Assembly (NCBI RefSeq): GCF_027213645.1
Contig: NZ_JAPWGL010000002.1
Coordinates: 930,001-994,000, forward strand
Origin: Pedobacter rhodius
GTDB taxonomy: Bacteria; Bacteroidota; Bacteroidia; Sphingobacteriales; Sphingobacteriaceae
Direction of reading: 5' to 3'
DNA: 64,000 nt
The notes beneath the pieces are model-generated. The model was not told where the DNA came from, ran no database searches, and saw only the letters and a program-made list of their open reading frames with translations. Shown piece after piece: positions 25,277-33,505 of this stretch (positions are counted from its first letter, which is position 1; each line of letters opens with the position of its first letter). Position numbers and translations under genes: made by a program.

Positions 25277-28222
25277 TCATTCCATGATGGGGTTAGCGTG
25301 AATGGGCAATTTTGCAAACTGCTTAACCTCAATGCTTGGAGAGCCAAAGTCTTCAGCAACCATGCCGGATATTAGGTAACAGCCATGGCCACGAAATGGA
25401 TAAGCTGGTGTCGTATTCGGAAAATGCGTCGTATCAAAAAAATTGCCTTCTGCATCGAGGAAAGTTCCGAACCACATCTTTTTATTATTTTTAGTGTGAA
25501 CCGTTTTTTCACAAACGTACCAGCCCACCATTTTAACCATCCGTCCGGTGTGAGGTTTAAGCGATTTAGCGCTTACTTCTCCCCTATAATTCGTTTTCAG
25601 CATATCGAACATCGACATCGAAAGGCAATAGCCTAAAAGTTCGAGTTCATGGTACGCGTGTTCCAAATCGGTATCGACCAGCTGGGGCATGGAATAGTTT
25701 TTCTTCTCCATTACAAAAAGTTCTGTGTGGTTAGCCGGCTGAGCTTTTTGTCCCATTAAAAGATGAACTTCCCACAACAGCTCCTTTTTACTTTTACCAG
25801 TAAAACGTAATGCACCTACACGAATAAGAATAACTACCTGCTCCAAGCCAATACCTGTTCTTTTAATCAGGTCTTCGGCAGACAAATAATTTCCATTTTC
25901 AAAACGTTCTTCTACAATCCGTTCCATTAATTTGTTTTCGAGGCCCAACACGCCGATAAAACCGAGATAGGCATCTGCACCTTTAATGGAAACTACGGTC
26001 AAACTATTGTTCACGCAAGGCAGGTGCACTTTTGCGCCGGCCTTTTGAAGTTCATGAACATACAACCACCTCGTGTAGAAACCGCCGTAATTATTGAGAA
26101 CCGCGACCATAAATTCTTTAGGAAAATAGGTCTTTAAAAAGAGACTTTGGTAACTTTCCACGGCAAAACTTGCGGAATGGGCCTTAGAAAAACTATAACC
26201 TGCAAAGCTCGATACTTGTCGCCATACTTCGGCTATGGTTTCTTCCGGCCGCCCGAGCTTTCTGGCTTCACTAAAAAATTTCTCCACCAGCCTGTCGAAT
26301 TCCGCTTTGGAACGGTATTTCCCACTCATGCCCCTGCGAAGGATATCCGCATCCGTACCATCCATTCCTGCAAAGTGAATGCAAATCTTAATCACATCTT
26401 CCTGGTAGACCATCACACCATACGTTTCGCCCAGCAGTTCTTCCATTACCGGATGCAGGTAAACAACTTTAGAAGGATCGTGATGGTAACGTATATAGGC
26501 CGGCATCATACCCGAACTGGCTACCCCGGGCCTGATGATGGAACTTGCGGCAACAAGTACCAAATAATTATCACAGCTTAACTTAGTTAACAACTGCCTC
26601 ATTGCCGGAGATTCAATGTAAAAGCAACCAATGGTATCCCCTATTTTGAGTTTGTTATTCAATTCCGGATCTTTCATGAATTTTTTAACCTGGTGAATGT
26701 CTACTTTTTTCCCCAGGTTATCTTCCACCAGTCTTACGGCTTCCTTGATGTGCCCGATGCCTCTTTGAGAGAGCACATCATATTTATCGAAGCCTATTTT
26801 TTCTGCTTCATACATATCCCATTGCACGGTAGGCATGCCTTTTGGCGGCAAATCAAGCGCCGTGTAGTAGGTTATTGGTTCTTCGGAAATTAACACCCCG
26901 CCTGCGTGTATGCTGCGCTGGTTAGGCATGTTCTGCAGCATGGCATAAATGGCCGTAATTTTTTTAAAAGTTGCATTGTCGCGGTTAAGTGCGGATCGGG
27001 ATGGGTCAGTATACCCATCAATTTCGGCTTTCGGCAAGCCCATTACCTTGCTAATTTCCCGGATGACCGAGCGATCTTTAAAGGTAGACATCGCACCGAG
27101 TAAAGCGGTATGGGCTGCACCGTAGCGCTTAAAGATGTAGTCCTGTACATCTTCCCGTTCATCCCAACTGAAATCCAGATCAAAATCAGGCGGTGAAGTA
27201 CGCTGTGCATTTAGAAAGCGCTCAAAGTAAAGGTCCAGTTCAATTGGGTCGACATCCGTTATGCGTAAACAATAGGCCACGGTACTATTGGCGCCCGAAC
27301 CCCTGCCCACATGGTAATAACCACGGGATGATGCATAACGGATAATATCCCAGGTGATGAGAAAGTAAGCGCAGAAATCCAGTTCAAAGATGACCTTCAA
27401 TTCCTGCTTCACTTTTTTTAGCGCCCCCTTATTGCTTTTCCCGTAGCGATATTCAACACCACCGATGGCCAGTTTTTCCAGCAGCTCTCTATCATCTTTT
27501 TTACTTCCTGTAAAAGTCTTTCGATTTAAGTTTACCCTGCTACCGGCATATTCATCCATCGAGCAGCTATCCAATAAGGCCCGACTGTTGTCTAAGATGA
27601 AAGCAAATTTCGAAAATTTAGCTTCAAGAAAGCCCGGTTCCTGGAAACAATCGTTTGCTAAACACCTATCTTCTTTCTCCACCTTGGTCAGGAGGGTATT
27701 TAAATCAATTGCCCGCAGGTACTCATGTAAACGATATTCAATTTTACCGGCAACAAATACGGGTTGCAAAACAACAAGTTTTTGTTTAAGCACTTCTACG
27801 TTTTTATTATACAGGGAATGAAGTTCCTCGTAGCGAATACCAATATATTCATTTGCTTTAAGCGGATTTGCATAGCCAAAAGGATAAATGATATAACTGT
27901 GTTGCATTGAAGGTGCCTCATCAGGTAATACTTCCTTATTAAGATTATGAAAACTCAACAGTTCGTTCAGTTCCCTCATGCCCTCTTTATTTTTGGCAAT
28001 TCCAATGTATAACAATCGTTTTTCCTTACGAAACTCCAGACCACCGATTGGCTTTATACCCGCTTCCCTGCATGCTCGTATAAATTCCATTACGCCGGTT
28101 GAATTGTTAATGTCTGTCAGCACCATTTGGGTCACACCCCTGCAAGCGGCTTCTTCAATGAGTTTAGAAACAGATAGTGTACCATACCGGAGGCTATATT
28201 GAGAATGCACGTTCAAATACAT
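25277..28222 (-). CDS. DnaE-type DNA polymerase III alpha subunit, error-prone (DnaE2/ImuC-like)
   Basis: 981 residues, shorter than replicative DnaE (about 1,160). The PHP domain is N-terminal (MYLNVHSQYSLRYGTLSVSKLIEEA). The polymerase core has GRGSGANSTVAYCLRITDVDP and the catalytic Asp motif PDFDLDFSW, then FSKAHSASFAVESYQSLFLKTYFP. A helix-hairpin-helix part (GIGLEQVVILIRVGALRFTG) and an OB-like end with VGWYVCEKTVHTKNNKKMWFGTFLD complete it. It begins 10 bp after dinB, so the two are one transcript. This pairing of a Y-family polymerase with a second DnaE is the layout of inducible mutagenesis cassettes. Confidence 0.9.
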   Translation of the reverse strand: MYLNVHSQYSLRYGTLSVSKLIEEAACRGVTQMVLTDINNSTGVMEFIRACREAGIKPIGGLEFRKEKRLLYIGIAKNKEGMRELNELLSFHNLNKEVLPDEAPSMQHSYIIYPFGYANPLKANEYIGIRYEELHSLYNKNVEVLKQKLVVLQPVFVAGKIEYRLHEYLRAIDLNTLLTKVEKEDRCLANDCFQEPGFLEAKFSKFAFILDNSRALLDSCSMDEYAGSRVNLNRKTFTGSKKDDRELLEKLAIGGVEYRYGKSNKGALKKVKQELKVIFELDFCAYFLITWDIIRYASSRGYYHVGRGSGANSTVAYCLRITDVDPIELDLYFERFLNAQRTSPPDFDLDFSWDEREDVQDYIFKRYGAAHTALLGAMSTFKDRSVIREISKVMGLPKAEIDGYTDPSRSALNRDNATFKKITAIYAMLQNMPNQRSIHAGGVLISEEPITYYTALDLPPKGMPTVQWDMYEAEKIGFDKYDVLSQRGIGHIKEAVRLVEDNLGKKVDIHQVKKFMKDPELNNKLKIGDTIGCFYIESPAMRQLLTKLSCDNYLVLVAASSIIRPGVASSGMMPAYIRYHHDPSKVVYLHPVMEELLGETYGVMVYQEDVIKICIHFAGMDGTDADILRRGMSGKYRSKAEFDRLVEKFFSEARKLGRPEETIAEVWRQVSSFAGYSFSKAHSASFAVESYQSLFLKTYFPKEFMVAVLNNYGGFYTRWLYVHELQKAGAKVHLPCVNNSLTVVSIKGADAYLGFIGVLGLENKLMERIVEERFENGNYLSAEDLIKRTGIGLEQVVILIRVGALRFTGKSKKELLWEVHLLMGQKAQPANHTELFVMEKKNYSMPQLVDTDLEHAYHELELLGYCLSMSMFDMLKTNYRGEVSAKSLKPHTGRMVKMVGWYVCEKTVHTKNNKKMWFGTFLDAEGNFFDTTHFPNTTPAYPFRGHGCYLISGMVAEDFGSPSIEVKQFAKLPIHANPIME

Positions 28223-28232
28223 CGCAGAATTA

Positions 28233-29384
28233 TTAAAGGTCTAGTTTCATTGTCGATGCAATGGCTATGGAATGAGAACCAAAACGATGCCTGATCTTAT
28301 CCATCGCCTGGCAAAGCGCATACTGCTCCTCACTTTGCTTATATAAATCGATTTGTTCAAAGCCGGTAACCAGGTTGGAAAGACGAACACCCACGAGCCG
28401 GATTAGTTTTCGCTTTTGAAAAAGCTGATGAAAAAGATCTTTTGTTTTGGCAATCAGAACGCTGTCCAACGCCGTATATGGAATGGCGGCTTGTTTCGTT
28501 ACATCTTCAAAATCAGAATAACGGATGGTTAGGGTTACGCAGGCACAAAGTTTTTTTTGTTCACGAAGCTGAAAAGCAACATCCATGACCATTGCGGTGA
28601 GCAGATTTTTGATCATAGTCACGTCGATAGAATCCGATTTAAAGGTACTTTGCGTGCCGATACTTTTGGCCTCTGAATATGGAATGATTGGTGAATGATC
28701 TATCCCCTTCGCTTTTTGCAATAGGGAAATTCCGTTTTTGCCTAATAGTGCGCTAATGTGGCTTGGTGAAACAAGGGACAGGGTTTCAATTTTCCGGATG
28801 CCCATGTCACTGAGCTTGATAAAAGTCTTTTCACCAAGACCGGGAATTTTACGTATGGATAAGGGATTTAAAAATGGAATTACACGGGGAGATTCTATAT
28901 TCAACTCGCCGTTTGGTTTGCACTCATTGGTAGCCATTTTGGAAACGGTTTTGTTTACCGAAAGTCCAAACGAAATGGGCAGCCCTGTTTCTTTGATTAC
29001 CCTTGCACGGAGTTCGTGCGCGTACTTCATACAGCCATGAAAGCGATCCATGCCCGTCATATCTATATAATGCTCATCAATACTGGCCTTTTCAATCAGG
29101 GGTACCCGCTCTCTCAAAATATGCGTGATTTCATGGGAAGCTTTGGAATATTCATCCATATTGCCGCGTAGAAATATGGCATGCGGACAAAGTTGTTTGG
29201 CCATTCGTGCCGGCATTGCCGAGTGTATACCAAATTTACGGGCCTCATAAGAACAGGATGCAACAACGCCACGATCTGAACTGCCACCGATAATAACCGG
29301 CTTGCCTATCAATTCAGGATTTTTTCGCATCTCAACTGATACGAAAAAAGCATCCTGATCCATGTGTATGATGTGCTTATCCAT
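28233..29384 (-). CDS. dinB: Y-family DNA polymerase IV (DinB)
   Basis: 383 residues from ATG 29384 (MDKHIIHMDQDAFFVSVEMRKN). The first catalytic Asp is in MDQDAF and the acidic pair in ASIDEHYIDMT (about residue 105). A thumb helix-hairpin-helix is visible (IRKIPGLGEKTFIKLSDMGI), followed by a little-finger domain. The far C-terminus (LYKQSEEQYALCQAMDKIRHRFGSHSI) has no obvious QLxLF-type clamp motif. The start was preferred over one 45 bp upstream because that extension is hydrophobic junk. It leads the operon with the DnaE-type gene. A -7-like TAATTTTG and a 13-bp palindrome lie in its upstream 50 bp. Confidence 0.92.
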   Translation of the reverse strand: MDKHIIHMDQDAFFVSVEMRKNPELIGKPVIIGGSSDRGVVASCSYEARKFGIHSAMPARMAKQLCPHAIFLRGNMDEYSKASHEITHILRERVPLIEKASIDEHYIDMTGMDRFHGCMKYAHELRARVIKETGLPISFGLSVNKTVSKMATNECKPNGELNIESPRVIPFLNPLSIRKIPGLGEKTFIKLSDMGIRKIETLSLVSPSHISALLGKNGISLLQKAKGIDHSPIIPYSEAKSIGTQSTFKSDSIDVTMIKNLLTAMVMDVAFQLREQKKLCACVTLTIRYSDFEDVTKQAAIPYTALDSVLIAKTKDLFHQLFQKRKLIRLVGVRLSNLVTGFEQIDLYKQSEEQYALCQAMDKIRHRFGSHSIAIASTMKLDL

Positions 29385-29413
29385 TTTTGTGAACTTGAAA
29401 CAAATCAAAATTA

Positions 29414-29426
29414 CTAATAATATTAG
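29414..29426. promoter_or_regulatory. Palindrome overlapping the probable dinB promoter
   Basis: On the minus strand CTAATA-T-TATTAG is a perfect dyad with one central base. It is directly followed by AATTTTG, so that TAATTTTG reads as a -7 box about 20 bp before the dinB start. A repressor site for damage control is a reasonable guess. No LexA-like gene is in the window. Confidence 0.4.
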
Positions 29427-29932
29427 CAATTAAAATACAATCACCATTCCTGAAAGCTATAGACACTATTCTGATTAGCGATGCCAATTATAGAAAACCG
29501 ATTAGCATAGTTGCAATGGGCTATTTAACTAATCTCCTAAGAAATTAAATGTTGATAACTTTAATGCTTTACAAATGCTAAAGAGATATTCTTAATGCCA
29601 TATTAAATGTACCAACGCCATTAATCCTCTATATTTCTTATGTCAATTTAATCTAACAAATACAGTTTTCGTCATTGCAGACAAAAAAACTATTAACTTC
29701 TCTTGCATTCAGCAAAACATTTGATGGGAGCTATTTTTCCATTCATAAAAAAACATTCAAAAAGAAAGAACCCTTTAAAGTTTTTCATTTATTATTCGAT
29801 TATTCCCAACTTGTAACGAATTAGAAACCAGCTGTAATCTTTAAAAATCACTAATATCAAATTATTGCCCGCAAGGGCCGCCCGATATTTTTTGCGAATA
29901 TCAGGTAGTCCTTGCTTCATTAGGAATTGCTA
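29427..29932. other. Gene-free AT-rich gap between dinB and the DUF932 gene
   Basis: About 500 bp with no credible frame. The 3' side of the DUF932 gene has two short hairpins on the minus strand: GATATT/AATATC at about 29894-29912, and a GCCC...GGGC pair at about 29867-29880. These may end that transcript. The region could contain the left border of the conjugative element, but no repeat of the right junction was found here. Confidence 0.5.
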
Positions 29933-30988
29933 TTAATTTAATGCATTTACACCAATTTTTGCAAACTCGTTGCACAAATCAAACGTAGCTTGCGCCTTAC
30001 CTAGAGCATTTCCTGTCATAATGGATTTAAACTTTGTTTCGGTGTCTTTATAGCTTTTCATATTCTGAAAATAACCGGTTACCGCATTATAAGCACCAAA
30101 CAAAGTGCCCTTTGTAGTTTCCATTTGTTGGGTCGGACTTGTGGAGGAATACTCTAAAACTTTATCTACCATATTAATAAACAGACTGGAAAATTCATCC
30201 AGCTTTCCTATCTGCAAATTCTGTAGCGTTTCCTTATTTGGAGCCATGGCCATCTGCACCAATTTTTTTACCTGCTTATCGGTAATCCTCACCTTTGACC
30301 ATTGGTTAAAAACGCCCTCCATTTCCTTTGCTAACAGGTTGGTGATTCCCAATAGTTTGTGCGCTTCCTTTAACCTGTCGTGCGCGCTTGCGGTATGGCG
30401 TATCTTGATTGCATTACTTTGCTGTCTCAATGCCGCATTCAGCGTATTTTGACAACAAATCCTAACGGGGGTAAAAGATGCAGTAATACTTCCAAAACCA
30501 TCATGCGACGTGGTCAAAAACAAGAACTGCTCGATTAAATCGTTCCTGCCAACCTTGATATACTCGGGCAGTTTGGCCGTTATAAAAATACGCTCGCCTT
30601 TTCCCAACGCACCTGCAGTTTCATATAAAATGCCATCTTTTCCGCCAACAATATCATCAAAGAATGAAAATGCATCTATGTTCTGTACTATTTGATAATC
30701 CTTACCAACAACTCCTAATACTTCGTTTGTATCTGTCCTTACATTGGCATAATAATTTTCTACGCCAACATCTGGTATACTATTAGGCAAACCATCTTCA
30801 TCAATATATTCGGAAAACGTAATCAATCCCCGCTTTTCTACGGCATAATTTAACCCTGCATGTTTTAATGCTTCTGCACTTGTAGGATAATCTTCTATGA
30901 TTGTTCCCAACCCGTGCCAGGCTTTTTCTTTCACGCTCATAAAGGCGTGCTTCTCTATTTTACTATTATAATTAATGTTGTGTGCCAT
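29933..30988 (-). CDS. DUF932 domain protein of conjugative elements
   Basis: 351 residues. The DUF932 (phage/plasmid-like) family is recognised from AFMSVKEKAWHGLGTIIEDYPTSAEAL at residue about 15, then YQIVQNIDAFSFFDDIVG, TSHDGFGSITASFTPVRICCQNTLNAAL and KGTLFGAYNAVTGYFQNMKSYKD. The family is frequent on Bacteroidota conjugative elements and phages; its biochemical role is not established. It overlaps the 111-residue gene by 17 bp and is the last of a three-gene unit on the minus strand. Confidence 0.88.
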   Translation of the reverse strand: MAHNINYNSKIEKHAFMSVKEKAWHGLGTIIEDYPTSAEALKHAGLNYAVEKRGLITFSEYIDEDGLPNSIPDVGVENYYANVRTDTNEVLGVVGKDYQIVQNIDAFSFFDDIVGGKDGILYETAGALGKGERIFITAKLPEYIKVGRNDLIEQFLFLTTSHDGFGSITASFTPVRICCQNTLNAALRQQSNAIKIRHTASAHDRLKEAHKLLGITNLLAKEMEGVFNQWSKVRITDKQVKKLVQMAMAPNKETLQNLQIGKLDEFSSLFINMVDKVLEYSSTSPTQQMETTKGTLFGAYNAVTGYFQNMKSYKDTETKFKSIMTGNALGKAQATFDLCNEFAKIGVNALN

Positions 30989-31307
30989 AAGGTATGTGTT
31001 TAGGATTTCGTACTCTTGTTAATAAAATCTCTGCATCCCAGATGCGGACATTTTTTGTATTGGGCAAAATAAAGCGCCCTTCGTTTTCAATTTCTTGAAT
31101 CGTATCACCGGTATTTTTATGCTCCGATTCCACCTCAACCCGAACCAATAGATATATAACTTCTCTCTTCATTTTTTTAAGAATTGAATAATTTTTTGCA
31201 AATTCCGCCAGTTGACGAGAAAAAATGTTGGGGTTCTGTTCCTCGAATTTAGCTGCGTAGCCCTCATAGTACAGATGATCCAAAAATTCTATAAATGCCT
31301 CTAACAT
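30972..31307 (-). CDS. Hypothetical ICE protein (111 aa)
   Basis: 111 residues, soluble and mainly helical. It begins MLEAFIEFLDHLYYEGYAAKFEEQNPNIF and ends in a strand-rich part (RFILPNTKNVRIWDAEILLTRVRN). No family was recognised. It sits between the 191-residue gene (57 bp upstream) and DUF932 (17-bp overlap), so it is part of that accessory operon. Confidence 0.7.
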   Translation of the reverse strand: MLEAFIEFLDHLYYEGYAAKFEEQNPNIFSRQLAEFAKNYSILKKMKREVIYLLVRVEVESEHKNTGDTIQEIENEGRFILPNTKNVRIWDAEILLTRVRNPKHIPYGTQH

Positions 31308-31364
31308 GGATATCTAATTTAAAAACAATGAACGCCCCGCCTATTTTGCAGGGCATCCAATAGT

Positions 31365-31940
31365 TTATTTATTAGGAATAAAGATTTCGCCCTCAATTTC
31401 TGCCAATTTATCTACGCAAAGTGTATTGACCATCTTTGCAACTGCATTAATGATAAAAGGATTTTTAGTGGTAAATTCCCTACCCTTATCATCTTCAATC
31501 GTTAATTCGCAACGCTGAAAATGTGTACTATCAGTTTCTTCTGCATCATCTTTTTGCGCCACTTCAAAGGTTTCAAGCGTTCCAATTGTTTCTAAGAGTT
31601 TACCTCTTTGGTTAATACGACGGTTTAAATCCAACGCTAACTTTATGGTAGCTTCCAAGTTCATTGCAGGTTTTTCTTCTTTCAACTGCTCTTTAATTTC
31701 AATTTTGGTCGGCTCTGCCTTTGGTGGTTCAGGTGTAACAACAACTGCTTTTGCTTCTTCCTTTGATGGGTCAATTTTAACGGATGCAGAATTTGCGGTT
31801 TCCATTTCCGATTTTGGCTTTTCCCTGTCTTGCTGATTGACATCTTTCAATGGTAATGCCGGACGGATTGCCGATTTATCGGTCGATGTATTTTTAATAA
31901 CTCCGTTTTCTTTTCCGCTTGTGATTACTGTAGTTTTCAT
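31365..31940 (-). CDS. ICE accessory protein with disordered N-terminus (191 aa)
   Basis: 191 residues. The first 95 are low-complexity and rich in Lys, Glu, Pro and Ala (KEEAKAVVVTPEPPKAEPTKIEIKEQLKEEK), so probably disordered. A small folded end follows (LEATIKLALDLNRRINQRGKLLETIGTLE, then ELTIEDDKGREFTTKNPFIINAVAKMVNTL). Proteins of this layout recur next to DUF932 genes in Bacteroidota elements; no function is known to me. It is first in a three-gene operon. Confidence 0.7.
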   Translation of the reverse strand: MKTTVITSGKENGVIKNTSTDKSAIRPALPLKDVNQQDREKPKSEMETANSASVKIDPSKEEAKAVVVTPEPPKAEPTKIEIKEQLKEEKPAMNLEATIKLALDLNRRINQRGKLLETIGTLETFEVAQKDDAEETDSTHFQRCELTIEDDKGREFTTKNPFIINAVAKMVNTLCVDKLAEIEGEIFIPNK

Positions 31941-32518
31941 AACTTCTGTTTTTTAAATTGTTTTCGATAATGATTTGAATTATTTGCGCTAGTAAATGGG
32001 TTCTATTGTTATGTGCTGTGGGTGGGCTTCTGCCTTTTGTTCTGCTCATGGGTTTTCTCCTTTTAAAATTCAGTCGGCAGGAGCCTCCTGCCTTTTTGTT
32101 AAACCCAATCACCTGACTACAATCCAATAGGCAGGCAAGACTTTGCGAAAAAAAATACTACCCGAGGCGAAGCGAGGTGTGGAGATTTTTTTTCAGCAAA
32201 CCCGCAGGGCTTGGTCTTGACTAGCCTAAGGGATTGTTCAGAAATTTTGGCACAAAAAGGTTGGGGGTAATTTCAATGCTGTTGAAATGTAATTAGAGAA
32301 TTCACCTCTCTTAGTGAGATTACATTGTGTAGGAAGATGTTAAGTATTGTAGATAATAAAACAATTCATTACAAAATGTAACTACCTGTTATAGAGAATT
32401 TAACAGAAAACAGCTATTATTTGTAATCATTATCAAATATTTATTTGAAGATTTGCATTAAATTAAGTAGCTTCATAACCATTACTCAACAACTTATTAG
32501 TACAAATTTGCGATTCTC
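31941..32518. other. Gene-free control region between divergent operons
   Basis: About 580 bp between the DUF932 operon (minus) and the AAA/protease pair (plus). A GC-richer patch at about 32120-32250 (around CCCGAGGCGAAGCGAGGTG and AAACCCGCAGGGCTTGGTC) differs from its AT-rich surroundings and may be a control or transfer site. Plus-strand TACAAATTTG at 32501-32510 lies 8 bp before the AAA ATPase start and resembles a -7 box with altered spacing. A frame on the minus strand at 31894-32127 looks like chance. Confidence 0.5.
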
Positions 32519-33505
32519 ATGGCACGAGCAGACCTTCTATTAAAATTAGTCAAAGCAGGAAATGCAGGGGATAAAGCTCTGTTTAACAAGGTTGTAGAAT
32601 CACTAATTGCAGAAGAAAAGAGTAAGCAGCATCACGTTGTTGCTAACCAACTTGAGGATATTCTAAGAGATCAACAATTAGAAAAAGGCAGAAGCCAAAA
32701 TGGTGTTTCAAAATCATTAATGGATGAAAAGTTGGAAAGTTTTCTTTTCAGACTTTATCCTAATAAAAGCCTTGACGACGTTGTACTTGATCATGAAAAT
32801 CGAAAGGTCATTGACGAATTAGTGAATGAACATCATCGTAGTGATTTGCTTCGTTCATATAACCTCGAACCACGAAATAGGATATTATTAGCGGGCGCTC
32901 CTGGAAATGGTAAAACCTCTTTAGCGGAAGCAATAGCCCAGTCTTTAATGGTTCCCTTCTATGTAATTAGATATGATGGGATTATAGGAAGCTATTTGGG
33001 AGAAACTGCTGCTAGATTAAAAGCAATGTTCGACTTTATAAGGACACAAGAATGCGTGCTTTTCTTTGACGAATTTGATGCAATCGGCAAGGAACGTGGT
33101 GATACCCATGAGACAGGTGAAATTAAGCGTGTAGTTAGTTCCTTATTACTTCAGATTGATCGTTTACCTAGTTATGTTGTTGTGGTAGCAGCAACAAATC
33201 ACGCGGAATTACTTGACAGGGCAGTTTGGCGTAGATTTCAAGTAAGAATGGAATTGAAGAAGCCCAATAAGTTGATGATTGAAAATTGGCTTAAAAAATT
33301 TGAGGCGCAGGTAAAGTATAGTTTACAGCATTCGCATAAAACCGTAGCGGGGAAATTGGAAGGCTTGAGTTTTTCAGAAATTGAAGAATTTGTATTGGAC
33401 GTACAACGAAAATATATACTATCTCTTCCAGAGGTTGATGTTAAGAAAATAGTTGACGATTCACTACACCACATATCCAATAAGTACCAAATACGAAATG
33501 GCTAA
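32519..33505 (+). CDS. AAA-family ATPase paired with a subtilisin-like protease
   Basis: 328 residues. Helical N-terminal part (1-90), then one AAA+ module. Walker A GAPGNGKT is at 126-133, Walker B LFFDEFDAIG at 181-190, sensor 1 VVVAATNHAELLDRAVWRRF near 225, and a helical lid follows. The module resembles classical AAA unfoldases/remodellers. It overlaps the protease gene by 8 bp (ATGGCTAA), so the two proteins are made together. Linked AAA/S8 peptidase pairs recur on mobile DNA and are widely suspected to be defence or conflict systems. The role here is unproven. It is on the strand opposite to the transfer genes. Confidence 0.88.
   Translation: MARADLLLKLVKAGNAGDKALFNKVVESLIAEEKSKQHHVVANQLEDILRDQQLEKGRSQNGVSKSLMDEKLESFLFRLYPNKSLDDVVLDHENRKVIDELVNEHHRSDLLRSYNLEPRNRILLAGAPGNGKTSLAEAIAQSLMVPFYVIRYDGIIGSYLGETAARLKAMFDFIRTQECVLFFDEFDAIGKERGDTHETGEIKRVVSSLLLQIDRLPSYVVVVAATNHAELLDRAVWRRFQVRMELKKPNKLMIENWLKKFEAQVKYSLQHSHKTVAGKLEGLSFSEIEEFVLDVQRKYILSLPEVDVKKIVDDSLHHISNKYQIRNG

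Noticed and set aside
31894..32127. A 77-codon minus-strand frame upstream of the DUF932 operon
   Set aside because: Low-complexity, no family, and it overlaps the start of the 191-residue gene; treated as part of the control region.
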